A stretch of 45,147 bases of DNA from positions 1 to 45,147 of the forward strand of contig JAIESC010000035.1 of assembly GCA_019746355.1 (NCBI GenBank), read 5' to 3'. Under the pieces are notes generated by a model, which worked only from the letters and a program-made list of their open reading frames with translations, was not told where the DNA came from and did not search any database. Shown here in pieces: positions 14,919-23,430 of this stretch; the stretch's first letter is position 1; each line of letters starts with the position of its first letter. The position numbers were made by a program, and so were the translations under genes. The stretch is from Xanthobacteraceae bacterium. GTDB lineage: Bacteria; Pseudomonadota; Alphaproteobacteria; Rhizobiales; Xanthobacteraceae.

Positions 14919-15911
14919 ATGACTGAGCTCACTCGCCGCCATGTGCTGGGCGGGGTGGCCGCAACCGGCGCGTTCGCGCTGACGCAGCCTTCGCCCGGAC
15001 GCGCCGCAGCGCCCGTCACCGGCAAGCAGGCCGCCGGCCTGTACCGCTACAAGGTCGGCGACCTCGAATGCACGTCGATCAACGACGGCGCGCGCACGTT
15101 CCCGATGCCCGACAATTTCGTGCGCAACGTGCCGAAGGAGCAGGCGCTTGCTGCGGCCGAAGCCGCGCGCTGGCCCAAGGGCATGATCACCGTGCCGTTC
15201 AACCCGCAGCTCATCAACACCGGCGGCAAGCTGGTGCTGATCGACTGCGGTAACGGCATCGCCCAGCTCGAGGCGAGCAAGGGCGCGGTCGGCCGCACCA
15301 TCGGCAATCTCGCCGCCGCCGGCATCCAGCCCAAGGACATCGACATCGTGCTGATGTCGCACCTGCACCCCGATCACACCAACGGCATCCGCGCCGCCGA
15401 CAACTCGATGGCGTTTCCCAACGCCGAGATCATGGTGCCGGCCAGGGACTGGGACTTCTGGATGAGCAAGGAGAACGCCGCCAGGGCCGAGTCCAACCCG
15501 ATGATGAAGAACTACTTCGCCAACGTGCAGAAGGTGTATGCCGGCATCGAGGACAAGGTGACGCGCTACGACTGGGACAAGGAGGTGGCGCCCGGCATCA
15601 CCGCGATCGGCGCGCCCGGCCACACCCCGGGTCACACCACCTTCGTGGTCGCCTCGGGTTCGGCCAAGGTGCTGATCCAGTCCGACGTCACCAACATTCC
15701 GGAGCTGTTCCTGCGCAATCCCGACTGGCACGTGGCCTTCGACATCGACCCGCAGGAGGCGGCGCAGACCCGCCGCAAGTTCTATGACATGGCGGCGGCG
15801 GAGAAGGCCATGGTGATCGGCTTCCACTTCAACTTCCCGTCCCAGGGCTATGTGGAGAAGGACGGCGCGAACTACCGCCTGATCCCGGCGGCGTGGAATC
15901 CGGTTCTCTAA
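14919..15911 (+). CDS. Tat-exported MBL-fold metallohydrolase 2
   Basis: 330 residues. Signal with twin Arg: LTRRHVLGGVAATGAFALTQ, cleavage near GRAAAP. Zinc site SHLHPDH (H148, H150, D152, H153), GHTPGH, SDVTNIPE and GFHFNFPS. The C-terminus YRLIPAAWNPVL is nearly that of MBL 3. The ATG at 14919 has AGGGAGG upstream; a longer frame to 14757 overlaps the end of MBL 1 and the terminator and is rejected. The next gene starts 17 bases after its stop, so MBL 2 and MBL 3 form one transcript. Same fold and export route as MBL 1 but with Pro instead of Gly in the HxHxDH loop, hinting at a different substrate range. Confidence 0.9.
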   Translation: MTELTRRHVLGGVAATGAFALTQPSPGRAAAPVTGKQAAGLYRYKVGDLECTSINDGARTFPMPDNFVRNVPKEQALAAAEAARWPKGMITVPFNPQLINTGGKLVLIDCGNGIAQLEASKGAVGRTIGNLAAAGIQPKDIDIVLMSHLHPDHTNGIRAADNSMAFPNAEIMVPARDWDFWMSKENAARAESNPMMKNYFANVQKVYAGIEDKVTRYDWDKEVAPGITAIGAPGHTPGHTTFVVASGSAKVLIQSDVTNIPELFLRNPDWHVAFDIDPQEAAQTRRKFYDMAAAEKAMVIGFHFNFPSQGYVEKDGANYRLIPAAWNPVL

Positions 15912-15928
15912 ACGGCAGGGAGGACATC

Positions 15929-16900
15929 ATGAGCGAACTCACGCGACGTGGCTTGATGGCCGGTGCGGCTGCCGCAAGCGCCGCACTGGCGCTGCCTCAG
16001 GAGGCCTTCGCCGGCGCGGCCGCCGCAGGCAAGCAGGTGCCGAGCTTCTATCGTTCCAGGCTCGGCGATTTCGAAGTAACCGTGGTCAGCGACGGCGCGC
16101 GGCCGATCCCGCTACCGCCGCGCTTCGTGCTGAACGTGCCGAACGAGGAGGTGCTGAAGGCCGCGGAAGCCGCCTACATGCCGAAGGGCACGGTGTTTGC
16201 GCCGTTCAATCCGCTGCTGGTCAACACCGGAACGAAGCTCGTGCTGATCGACACCGGCTACGGGCCGATCGCGCCGACCGTCGGCCTGCTGCCGCAATCG
16301 CTCGCCGCCGCCGGCGTCGATCCCAAGTCGATCGACATTGTCGTGATCTCGCACATGCACGGCGACCACATCAACGGCCTGAAAAATCCCGACGGCTCGC
16401 TGGCCTTCCCGAACGCCGAGATCAAGGTGCAGGCCAGGGACTGGGAGTTCTGGATGGACGACGCCAACATGGCGAAGGCCCCGGAGGGCTTCGTCAAGGC
16501 GTCGTTCGGCTTCGCCCGGAAAATCTTCGGCGACATCAAGACCCGCGTGACGATCTACCAATGGGGCAGCGAGGTCGCGCCCGGCATCACCGCGGTCGAC
16601 ACCGCGGGCCACACGCCGGGGCACAGCTCGTTTGCGATCCAGTCGGGCCAGAGCAAGCTTCTGTTCCAGGGCGACGTCGCCAACGTGCCCGACCTGTTCC
16701 TGACAAATCCCGAGTGGAAGGTGATGTTCGACAACGAGCCGGACCAGGCGGTGGCGACGCGCAAGCGCTTCTACGACATGGCGGCCGCTGAGAAGGTTCT
16801 GATCTCCGGCTATCACTTCCCGTTCCCCGGCCTCGGCTGGGTCGAGAAGGCGGGCCGCGGCTACCGGCTCGTGCCCGCGCCGTGGAGTCCGGTGCTCTGA
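15929..16900 (+). CDS. Tat-exported MBL-fold metallohydrolase 3
   Basis: 323 residues. Signal LTRRGLMAGAAAASAALALP (twin Arg), cleavage near AGA-AAA. Zinc site SHMHGDH (H142, H144, D146, H147), GHTPGH, GDVANVPD and GYHFPFPG: all ligands present. The start ATG 15929 follows GGGAGG. The closest relative in the window by eye is MBL 2 (shared EAAYMPKG/EAARWPKG, ARDWxFWM and the YRLxPAxWxPVL ending). The gene is followed by a terminator-like hairpin at 16933-16956, marking the end of the MBL 2-3 unit. Confidence 0.9.
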   Translation: MSELTRRGLMAGAAAASAALALPQEAFAGAAAAGKQVPSFYRSRLGDFEVTVVSDGARPIPLPPRFVLNVPNEEVLKAAEAAYMPKGTVFAPFNPLLVNTGTKLVLIDTGYGPIAPTVGLLPQSLAAAGVDPKSIDIVVISHMHGDHINGLKNPDGSLAFPNAEIKVQARDWEFWMDDANMAKAPEGFVKASFGFARKIFGDIKTRVTIYQWGSEVAPGITAVDTAGHTPGHSSFAIQSGQSKLLFQGDVANVPDLFLTNPEWKVMFDNEPDQAVATRKRFYDMAAAEKVLISGYHFPFPGLGWVEKAGRGYRLVPAPWSPVL

Positions 16901-16932
16901 TCGGGTGATCGGGCGCTTGCAAGAAAATCCGG

Positions 16933-16956
16933 GGCCGCCCATCTTGGGCGGCCTTT
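16933..16956 (+). terminator. Terminator-like hairpin between MBL 3 and MBL 4
   Basis: A perfect 8-bp stem GGCCGCCC (16933-16940) / GGGCGGCC (16946-16953), loop ATCTT, then only three T. It lies 33 bases after the MBL 3 stop and 23 bases before the MBL 4 start, so it may attenuate rather than fully stop transcription. Confidence 0.65.
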
Positions 16957-16978
16957 GGCGTCAGGGAGAAATGAAGGA

Positions 16979-17848
16979 ATGGGTGAGTTTCATCGTTACA
17001 AGGTCGGCGACATCGAGGTGGCCGTCCTGTCGGACGGCTTCCGCCAGGTGCCGGTCAACAGCAACTATCTGATCAACGCGAGCGCCGAGGATCTGGCCAA
17101 GGCCTTGGCCGCGGCGGGGCAGCCGACCGACAAGATGAAGAACGCTTATTCGCCGATCGTGATGACGATCGGCGGCAAGCGCGTGCTGGTCGACACCGGC
17201 AACGGCGAGGCGGCGTCGGCGGAGAGCAAGGGCGAGCGCGGCACGCTCAACGCCAACCTCAAAGCGGCGGGCATCGACCGCGGTGCCATCGACATCGTGG
17301 TGATCTCGCACTTCCACGCCGACCACGTGAACGGCCTCTTGATGCCCGACAATTCGCCGGCGTTTCCCAATGCCGAGATCAAGGTGCCCGAGGTCGAATG
17401 GACGTTCTGGATGGACGACGGCGAGATGAGCCGCGCCTCCAAGGGCCGCATGACCGAGCTGTTCGCCAACAACCGCCGCGTTTTCGACACGCTGAAACGC
17501 AAGGTCACGCCCTACGCGTGGGACAAGGAGGTCGCGCCCGGCATGACGGCGGTCGGCACGCCTGGCCACAGCATCGGCCACACGTCCTTCGTCGTCACCT
17601 CAGCCGGCAAGACGATCTACGTGCAGTCCGACGTCTGCAACAACATCGCGGTGTTCGCGCCCCATCCGGACTGGCACGGCTTCTTCGACCAGGATCCGCC
17701 GAAGGCCGCGGCGACGCGCAAGCGCGTCTACGACATGCTGGCGGCCGAGAAGCTGCCGGTCCAGGGCTACCACTTTCCGTTTCCGGCGCTCGGCCGCATC
17801 GAGAACATCGGCAGCGGCTACCGCGTCAACGTGATGCAATCGCTCTAG
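16979..17848 (+). CDS. MBL-fold metallohydrolase 4, no signal peptide (cytoplasmic)
   Basis: 289 residues. It starts directly with the domain (MGEFHRYKVGDIEVAVLSDG), so unlike MBL 1-3 it should stay in the cytoplasm. Zinc site SHFHADH (H111, H113, D115, H116), GHSIGH, SDVCNNIA and GYHFPFPA. ATG 16979 has AAGGA directly before it; an in-frame TTG at 16955 overlaps the hairpin and is not preferred. It most resembles MBL 1 (SHFHxDHxNGL, WMDDGEMSR/FMDDGELSR, RKVTPY, FFDQD). Only three bases separate it from the GMC gene, so the two are translationally close and probably act on related compounds. Confidence 0.9.
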   Translation: MGEFHRYKVGDIEVAVLSDGFRQVPVNSNYLINASAEDLAKALAAAGQPTDKMKNAYSPIVMTIGGKRVLVDTGNGEAASAESKGERGTLNANLKAAGIDRGAIDIVVISHFHADHVNGLLMPDNSPAFPNAEIKVPEVEWTFWMDDGEMSRASKGRMTELFANNRRVFDTLKRKVTPYAWDKEVAPGMTAVGTPGHSIGHTSFVVTSAGKTIYVQSDVCNNIAVFAPHPDWHGFFDQDPPKAAATRKRVYDMLAAEKLPVQGYHFPFPALGRIENIGSGYRVNVMQSL

Positions 17849-17851
17849 CGA

Positions 17852-19417
17852 ATGGCCGTTGACGGCGCGGTGATCGAGGGCGCGCGGCCGGAGACGCTCA
17901 AGCCCGAATATGACTACGTGGTCGTCGGCGCAGGCGCCGCGGGCTGCGTGCTGGCGAACCGGCTGTCGGAAGACGGCCGGTCGTCGGTGCTCGCGATCGA
18001 AGGCGGCGGCACCGACATCGGCCAGGCGAAGATTTCCGATCCGCGCCTTTGGCCGACCAACTGCGGCACCGACACCGACTGGTGCTGCAGCACGGTGCCG
18101 CAGCCGCACCTGAACGGGCGCAGCATCGTCGCGCCGGTGGGCAAGGTGATCGGCGGCGGATCGAGCATCAACGCCACGGTCTGGCTCAACGGCGATAAGG
18201 CCGACTACGACGCCTGGGAGGCCGCGGCCGGACCGGGATGGGGCTTCGACCACCTGATCCGCAACTTCAAGAAGGCCGAGCGCTACGCCGGCGGCGAGAG
18301 CGCCATGCGCGGCGGCTCCGGCATGATCGCGACGCGGACGCCGGACCGTTCGCATCCGGTGACGCAGGCCTTCGTCCAATCCGCGGTGGCTTGCGGCAAG
18401 GCCGAGCGGCGCGACGTCAACGACGTGGCGCAGATCGGCGACGTGGCCGGGCAGAACGACGTCAACACCGACGCGGCGATGCGCCGGGTGTCGGCGGCGC
18501 ACGGCTACCTGCATCCGGCGCTGAAGCGAAGCAACCTTACGCTGCTGACGCATGCGGCGGCGACCAGGCTCGACATTGCGGGCGGAGAATGCCGTGGCGT
18601 GTTCGTCAGCGTCGCGGGCCAGACGCGGCGGATCGCGGCGGCAAAAGAGGTGATCCTGAGCGCCGGCGGCATCATGTCGCCCAAGCTGCTGATGCTGTCG
18701 GGCATAGGGCCCGCCGATCATCTGCGCAGCCTGGGCATCCCGGTCGTGCTCGATCAGCCGCGCATCGGCGCAAACCTGCATGACCACCTGCTGACGCGAC
18801 TGCTGTTTTCGACCAGGAGCGCAAATCCGCCGCAGACCGACACCGGCCACGCCGGCATCGCCTGGCACAAAAGCTATGCGTCGCGGCGCGGCCCGGACAT
18901 CCAGATTTTCGGGCGCATGTTCGTGCCGAACGCGCCCGAGGTGAAACCCGACGAGGCCTACGCCATCATGGTCGGGCTGATGAAGCCGAACAGCCGCGGC
19001 AGCGTGCGGCTCGCCTCGGCCGATCCGGACGCGGCTCCCGTGGTCGATCCGAACTACCTTGCCGATCCGGCTGACGTCGATGCCTACGTCACCGGCATGG
19101 AGCTTGCGCTTGCCATCGGCAACGGCCCGGGCTTTGAGGCGATGCGCAAGGCGCAGGTCAGCATTCCCCGCGGCAGCCGCGCCGACATCGTCGCGCACAT
19201 CCGCGCCAATGCCGGCACCTACTATCACTATGTCGGCACCTGCGAGATGGGCACCGACGATTGCGCGCCGGTCGATCCGCAATTGCGGCTGCGCGGCCTG
19301 TCGCGGCTGCGCGTCGCCGACGCCTCGGTGATGCCGGAGGTGCACTGCTGCAACACGCACGCGCCGACGCTGGCGCTCGCCGAGCGCGCCGCCGAAATTA
19401 TTCTGCTGAAGGTGTGA
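17852..19417 (+). CDS. GMC-family FAD-dependent oxidoreductase (alcohol/choline dehydrogenase-like)
   Basis: 521 residues. FAD-binding YDYVVVGAGAAGCVLANRLSE near residue 21; GMC signature 1 GKVIGGGSSINATVWLNG; signature 2 around AGGIMSPKLLMLSGIGP. C-terminal catalytic region: YYHYVGTCEMG gives the conserved His, and CCNTHAPTLALAERAA has His where many bacterial GMC enzymes have Asn, so the pair is His-His as in glucose oxidase. No signal peptide is seen, although the next gene encodes an exported cytochrome c. Family members oxidise alcohols or sugars, passing electrons to oxygen, quinone or cytochrome. The last gene of the unit starts 20 bases after this stop. Confidence 0.92.
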   Translation: MAVDGAVIEGARPETLKPEYDYVVVGAGAAGCVLANRLSEDGRSSVLAIEGGGTDIGQAKISDPRLWPTNCGTDTDWCCSTVPQPHLNGRSIVAPVGKVIGGGSSINATVWLNGDKADYDAWEAAAGPGWGFDHLIRNFKKAERYAGGESAMRGGSGMIATRTPDRSHPVTQAFVQSAVACGKAERRDVNDVAQIGDVAGQNDVNTDAAMRRVSAAHGYLHPALKRSNLTLLTHAAATRLDIAGGECRGVFVSVAGQTRRIAAAKEVILSAGGIMSPKLLMLSGIGPADHLRSLGIPVVLDQPRIGANLHDHLLTRLLFSTRSANPPQTDTGHAGIAWHKSYASRRGPDIQIFGRMFVPNAPEVKPDEAYAIMVGLMKPNSRGSVRLASADPDAAPVVDPNYLADPADVDAYVTGMELALAIGNGPGFEAMRKAQVSIPRGSRADIVAHIRANAGTYYHYVGTCEMGTDDCAPVDPQLRLRGLSRLRVADASVMPEVHCCNTHAPTLALAERAAEIILLKV

Positions 19418-19437
19418 GTATTCGTACGCGCCCCCCG

Positions 19438-20358
19438 ATGACAGGGGCAGGCGAATCGCTATCGTTGCGGCGGGGCGATTTCTTTATCGATTGGGGGCGG
19501 CTTTTGATCTGTCTGTTTCGATCCTTGCCTGCGGTCGTTCTGGCCGCGACGTGGCTCGGTGTGCCGGCATTCGCGCAGACGCCGGTCGAGCGCGGTGCCT
19601 ATCTCGTCAACGCGGTCATGGCCTGCGACGGCTGCCACACGCCGCGCGGACCAGGCGGTCTCGACATGAGCCGGCGCTTCTCCGGTGGCTCGCAGATTTT
19701 TGAAGAGCCGCAGTTCATCGTGAAGGGCTCCAACATCACGCCGGACCGCGACACCGGCATCGGTTCATGGAGCGACGCCGACATCCGGAAGCTGATGACC
19801 GAGGGCGTGCGGCCGAACGGCGTGCCGCTCGCGCAGATGCCTTACAGCTTCTACAAGATCATGACCCCGGGCGACCTCGACGCCGTGGTCGCCTATATCA
19901 AGACGGTGGCGCCGGTGCGAAACGAGGTGCAGCCGCCCAACTACAAATCCGCGTTTCGCCAGGAGCCGATCCCGGGCGCCGAGAAGCCGATCGGCAACGA
20001 GGCGCCGACCGACCCGGTGAAGCGCGGGTTCTATCTCGCCACGCTCGCCCATTGCATGGAGTGTCACGCCCGCAAGCCCGAGGGCGGACAGGACTACGTG
20101 GGCTGGCTCGGCCGGGGCGGACACGAGATGAAAGGCCCGTTCGGCGTGGTGAAAGTGTCGAACATCACCTCGCACCGGGAGAAGGGTATCGGCGCCTGGA
20201 GCGACGCCGACATCAAGAAGGCGCTCACGGAGGGCATCGGCCGCGACGGCCGCAGCTTCAAGGCGCCGATGGCCCGGCAGGTCTATTTCAGCAAGCTCAC
20301 CGCGCAGGACCTCGACGCCATCGTCGCCTGGGTGCGGACCATTCCGCCCGCGGAGTAG
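19438..20358 (+). CDS. Exported diheme c-type cytochrome
   Basis: About 306 residues. Hydrophobic leader LLICLFRSLPAVVLAATWLG ends at AFA-QTP. Two heme-binding CxxCH motifs: CDGCH (residues 63-67) and CMECH (~206-210), each followed by a cytochrome c domain with GSNITPDRDTGIGSWSDADI and VSNITSHREKGIGAWSDADI, so the protein is an internal duplication. This two-domain form resembles the cytochrome subunits of membrane alcohol/gluconate dehydrogenases. The start is uncertain: ATG 19438 gives a long pre-signal; TTG 19504, preceded by GGGGGCGG, would give a normal signal peptide. Likely electron acceptor for the GMC enzyme or a related dehydrogenase in the periplasm. Confidence 0.9.
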   Translation: MTGAGESLSLRRGDFFIDWGRLLICLFRSLPAVVLAATWLGVPAFAQTPVERGAYLVNAVMACDGCHTPRGPGGLDMSRRFSGGSQIFEEPQFIVKGSNITPDRDTGIGSWSDADIRKLMTEGVRPNGVPLAQMPYSFYKIMTPGDLDAVVAYIKTVAPVRNEVQPPNYKSAFRQEPIPGAEKPIGNEAPTDPVKRGFYLATLAHCMECHARKPEGGQDYVGWLGRGGHEMKGPFGVVKVSNITSHREKGIGAWSDADIKKALTEGIGRDGRSFKAPMARQVYFSKLTAQDLDAIVAWVRTIPPAE

Positions 20359-20558
20359 GACCTTGTAACACGGTCGTTGAGCCGCTATATCGCCCCGCGA
20401 TGACCCTGCCCGTCACCATTCCGTCGCGCCGCCGCCGTAGCACTGCTCCGGCGCGCGCCTGATATTGTCTGCGCCGCCGGATCAGGGCCCGCGGCGCGTT
20501 CTTCAAGACCCTCCGCAAGCCTCGATCAGGTGGTCCTCCAACCGCCGCTGAAGGATTT

Positions 20559-21635
20559 ATGACCATGGCTGCGAACGAAACGGCAAAGGCGAAGGTCGGC
20601 GTGCTCGGCGCGTCGGGTTACACCGGCTCCGAGCTGGTGCGCCTGCTGCTGCGCCATCCGCGCGTCGAGCTTGTGCTGCTCACCGCCGACCGCAAGGCCG
20701 GGCAGGAGATGCGGACGGTGTTTCCGCAATTCGCGCCGTTCAAGCTGCCGACGCTGGTGTCGATCGAGGGCATCGACTGGGCCAACGCCGGCCTCGATCT
20801 CGTCTTCTGCGCGCTGCCGCACGCGACGACGCAGAAGGTGCTGAGCGAGCTTTTGACCAAGGCGCCGAACACCAAGGTGGTGGACCTCTCCGCCGATTTC
20901 CGGCTGCACGATCCCGCGGTCTATGCGAAATGGTACGGCCACGAGCATCACGCGCCGGAGCTGCAGAAGGAGGCGGTGTACGGGCTGGTCGAGATCCACC
21001 GCGACGCCATCAGGAAGGCGCGGCTGGTCGCCAATCCGGGCTGCTACACGAGCTGCGCGCAGCTTGCCGTGACGCCGCTGTTGAAGGCCAAGGCGATCGA
21101 GCCGGACGAGATCGTCATCGACGCCAAGTCCGGCATGACCGGGGCGGGGCGGGCGGCGAAGGAGGAGATGCTGTTCTCCGAGGTGTCGGAGGGCTTCCAC
21201 GCCTACGGCGTCGGCCACCACCGGCACATGGCCGAGCTCGATCAGGAGTTCTCGCTCGCGGCCGGCCGCGAGGTGATCCCGACATTTACGCCGCATCTCG
21301 TGCCGATGAACCGCGGCATCCTGTCGACCATCTATTTGCGTTGCACCAAGGGCACTTCGGCCGAAGACCTTCACGCAACGCTTTTAAAGTTTTACGCGAA
21401 CGAGCCGTTCGTGCATGTGCTGCCGTTCGGCCAGACGCCGCAGACCCGGCACGTGCGCGGCTCCAACATGACGTTCATCGGCGTCGCGAAAGACCGGCAG
21501 CCGGACCGCGCCATCGTCATTTCGGCGCTCGACAACCTGGTGAAGGGCGCCTCGGGCCAGGCCGTGCAGAACATGAACCTGGTCCTCGGCTACCCCGAGG
21601 ACATGGGGCTGGAGCAGATCGCGCTGTTTCCTTGA
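20559..21635 (+). CDS. argC: N-acetyl-gamma-glutamyl-phosphate reductase
   Basis: 358 residues. NADP-binding VGVLGASGYTGSELVRLLLRHP at the N-terminus, catalytic cysteine in ANPGCYTSCAQLAVTPLL (~residue 155) and the conserved GVGHHRHMAEL and FTPHLVPMNRGIL segments. It converts N-acetyl-glutamyl-phosphate to the semialdehyde, third step of arginine synthesis in the cytoplasm. AAGGA lies just ahead of ATG 20559. It stands alone; the 200 bp before it hold no gene. It converges with the amidohydrolase gene with only five bases between stop codons. Confidence 0.95.
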   Translation: MTMAANETAKAKVGVLGASGYTGSELVRLLLRHPRVELVLLTADRKAGQEMRTVFPQFAPFKLPTLVSIEGIDWANAGLDLVFCALPHATTQKVLSELLTKAPNTKVVDLSADFRLHDPAVYAKWYGHEHHAPELQKEAVYGLVEIHRDAIRKARLVANPGCYTSCAQLAVTPLLKAKAIEPDEIVIDAKSGMTGAGRAAKEEMLFSEVSEGFHAYGVGHHRHMAELDQEFSLAAGREVIPTFTPHLVPMNRGILSTIYLRCTKGTSAEDLHATLLKFYANEPFVHVLPFGQTPQTRHVRGSNMTFIGVAKDRQPDRAIVISALDNLVKGASGQAVQNMNLVLGYPEDMGLEQIALFP

Positions 21636-21640
21636 AGCCC

Positions 21641-22693
21641 TCAGGCGATACCGAGCAGCCGCAGCGCATTGCCGCCCGCGACCAGCTGCTGCTCGGCGGG
21701 GTTCAGGCCGGAATGCGCCAGCGCCTTGGCGAGGCGTTCCGGCACGGATTTCTCCTCGATGATTGGCCAGTCGGTCCCCATCAGCACATGGTCGGCACCG
21801 AGCAGGTCGACCGCGGTCCGCACCAGCGCCGGATGCAGTCCCATGGTGTCGATGTAGACGTGGCGGCGGGCGAGCGCCGGCGCGTCGCTGCGGATGTTCT
21901 GGCCGTTGCCGAAGCCCGCGGCCAGTATCAGGCCGCCGAAGGCGAGCGTGGTGACCACCATATGCAGCTTCGGCGCCTCGTCGAACGCGCCGCTTTCCAG
22001 CATGTTGATCAGCGCCGCGCCATTGATCGTGCCGCGCGCATACCGCAGGCCGATCCGTCCGGTGCGGGAAAAGCGCTTGTGCAACTCGGGATCGGTCTGC
22101 GGATGCACGAACACCGGCACGCCGAGGTCGGCGGCGGCTTTCAGCATCGGGCGGCTTTCCTTGTCGCCGAGCAGAAGATTTTTCCTGGCGCTCTCCACGA
22201 ACACGCCGCGCAGCTTGAGCTCGCGTATGGCGCGGGTGAGTTCGCGGGCTGCCTCGTCGCCCGAGAAAGCATCGACGGTCGCAAGCCCGTAGAGCTTGGC
22301 GGGATGTCTGGCGCAGGTTTCCGCCATCTGGTCGTTGATCTTCCGCGTGGCGTCCGGCGGCGGGTTGCCGTCGGCGTCCTCGAGGAAGGCGGTCGGCGAA
22401 TTGATGACGCGCGCGGCAATACCGGCCTGCTCGATCGACGTCAGCAGCGCGGCTTCGCTCTGCATGTTGGCGTTGATCTTTTCCTGCGCCGGCCGCGCGG
22501 CCGCGGGCACCCGCGCCAGATTGGTCATCGACCAACTCGGATCGATGTAGTGGTTATGAAAGTCGACGATCTTCAAGGAAGCTGAGCCCTGTGCCGTTGC
22601 CTCGGACGGCGCGGAGAGGGCGCCCGCCGCCGCCACGCTCGCGCTCAATGCGCCGAGAAATTCGCGCCGTGAAGATCCGTTGTCCGCTGACAT
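21641..22693 (-). CDS. Tat-exported amidohydrolase (ACMSD/amidohydrolase_2 TIM-barrel type)
   Basis: 350 residues. SSRREFLGALSASVAAAGAL is a twin-arginine signal, with likely cleavage after ATA-QGS. The barrel opens with IVDFHNHYI (H46, H48 metal ligands), then VPVFVHPQTDPELHKRF gives the next His, and VLMGTDWPIIEE provides the catalytic Asp near the C-terminus. These are amidohydrolase_2 features (decarboxylases or hydrolases such as ACMSD and gamma-resorcylate decarboxylase). An exported member is less usual. ATG 22693 has GGGAGG upstream. The substrate is unknown; decarboxylation or hydrolysis of an aromatic or lactone compound is possible. Confidence 0.9.
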   Translation of the reverse strand: MSADNGSSRREFLGALSASVAAAGALSAPSEATAQGSASLKIVDFHNHYIDPSWSMTNLARVPAAARPAQEKINANMQSEAALLTSIEQAGIAARVINSPTAFLEDADGNPPPDATRKINDQMAETCARHPAKLYGLATVDAFSGDEAARELTRAIRELKLRGVFVESARKNLLLGDKESRPMLKAAADLGVPVFVHPQTDPELHKRFSRTGRIGLRYARGTINGAALINMLESGAFDEAPKLHMVVTTLAFGGLILAAGFGNGQNIRSDAPALARRHVYIDTMGLHPALVRTAVDLLGADHVLMGTDWPIIEEKSVPERLAKALAHSGLNPAEQQLVAGGNALRLLGIA

Positions 22694-22793
22694 CGCCGGC
22701 CTCCCGATCGAGCCCGCGCCGCGCGGGCGTCGCTTCGGGGAAGTCTACCCTCAACTGCGGACTTTGACATAGAGTTGCTATATCGCACGGGAC

Positions 22794-23195
22794 CTATTTT
22801 GCAGCGTCCTGACGCTTTAATGTATGGCGCCACCTGAGCAAGGCTTTATCTGCTGTCAGCAGGTTCGCGTCGTGAGCGATCGCGGTTGCCACGATGAAGC
22901 GATCGGCGGGATCGCCGTGTAGATTTTGAAGCTCCACCGCGCGGATCGAGATGTCGCCGCTGAGCGGCAGCTCGACGACGCTGGCATCGATCATTTCTGC
23001 GCGCAACTGCGCCGCCGACTTTGTGGTTTCGAATCGCCCGCGCGCGATCAACAACGCAATTTCCCAGAAGCTGATAGCGCTGATGGCGAGCCTGCCGTCC
23101 GTGGCAGCCTCCTGCGCCAACGCCTTGCTTCTGGCGCCGAGCGCTGGGCTTTGCGTCGCGATCCATAGCGCGACGTGTGTGTCGAGCAGAATCAC
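22794..23195 (-). CDS. PIN-domain toxin (VapC-like ribonuclease)
   Basis: 133 residues from GTG 23195. MILLDTHVALW is the PIN start with the first catalytic Asp; ISAISFWEIALL supplies the conserved Glu, and DPADRFIVATAIAHDANLLTADKAL carries the last two Asp, the full PIN quartet. The GTG start was chosen because it overlaps the antitoxin stop (GTGA, 23192-23195) and gives the usual family N-terminus; a GTG at 23210 is also in frame. Family members cleave RNA, often initiator tRNA or rRNA. Paired with the Phd/YefM-type antitoxin upstream. Confidence 0.92.
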   Translation of the reverse strand: MILLDTHVALWIATQSPALGARSKALAQEAATDGRLAISAISFWEIALLIARGRFETTKSAAQLRAEMIDASVVELPLSGDISIRAVELQNLHGDPADRFIVATAIAHDANLLTADKALLRWRHTLKRQDAAK

Positions 23196-23422
23196 GTCAT
23201 GGCTTCCCACTCGACATCGATCGGCGACATGATGTCACCGGTAATTTTGACGCTGTCCTTCCAGATGCCGAACGGGCTGCGGCCCTTGGACCGATGCGGC
23301 ACCAGGTCCACAAGCGGTTTTCCGTTCTTGGTGATCGTCAACGGTGCGCCCGATTGCGCCACCTCGTCGATGAGCGCAAGACACTTGGCTTTGAATTCAG
23401 AGGCTTTGATCGCTTTGCTCAT
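23192..23422 (-). CDS. Phd/YefM-type antitoxin
   Basis: 76 residues. IKASEFKAKCLALIDEVAQSGAPLTITKNGKPLVDLVPH is the Phd/YefM DNA-binding domain; the tail (FGIWKDSVKITGDIMSPIDVEWEAM) is the usual toxin-wrapping end seen with VapC partners. ATG 23422 lies only eight bases from the 36-bp palindrome at 23431-23466, the probable autoregulatory operator, and has no Shine-Dalgarno sequence, so the message may have a very short leader. It overlaps the toxin gene by 4 bp. Confidence 0.92.
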   Translation of the reverse strand: MSKAIKASEFKAKCLALIDEVAQSGAPLTITKNGKPLVDLVPHRSKGRSPFGIWKDSVKITGDIMSPIDVEWEAMT

Positions 23423-23430
23423 GGAGGCCA

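Noticed and set aside
17600..19360. 586-codon minus-strand frame opposite MBL 4 and the GMC gene
   Set aside because: Arg/His/Ala/Asp-rich composition typical of reverse-frame artefacts; both genes on the plus strand are well supported.
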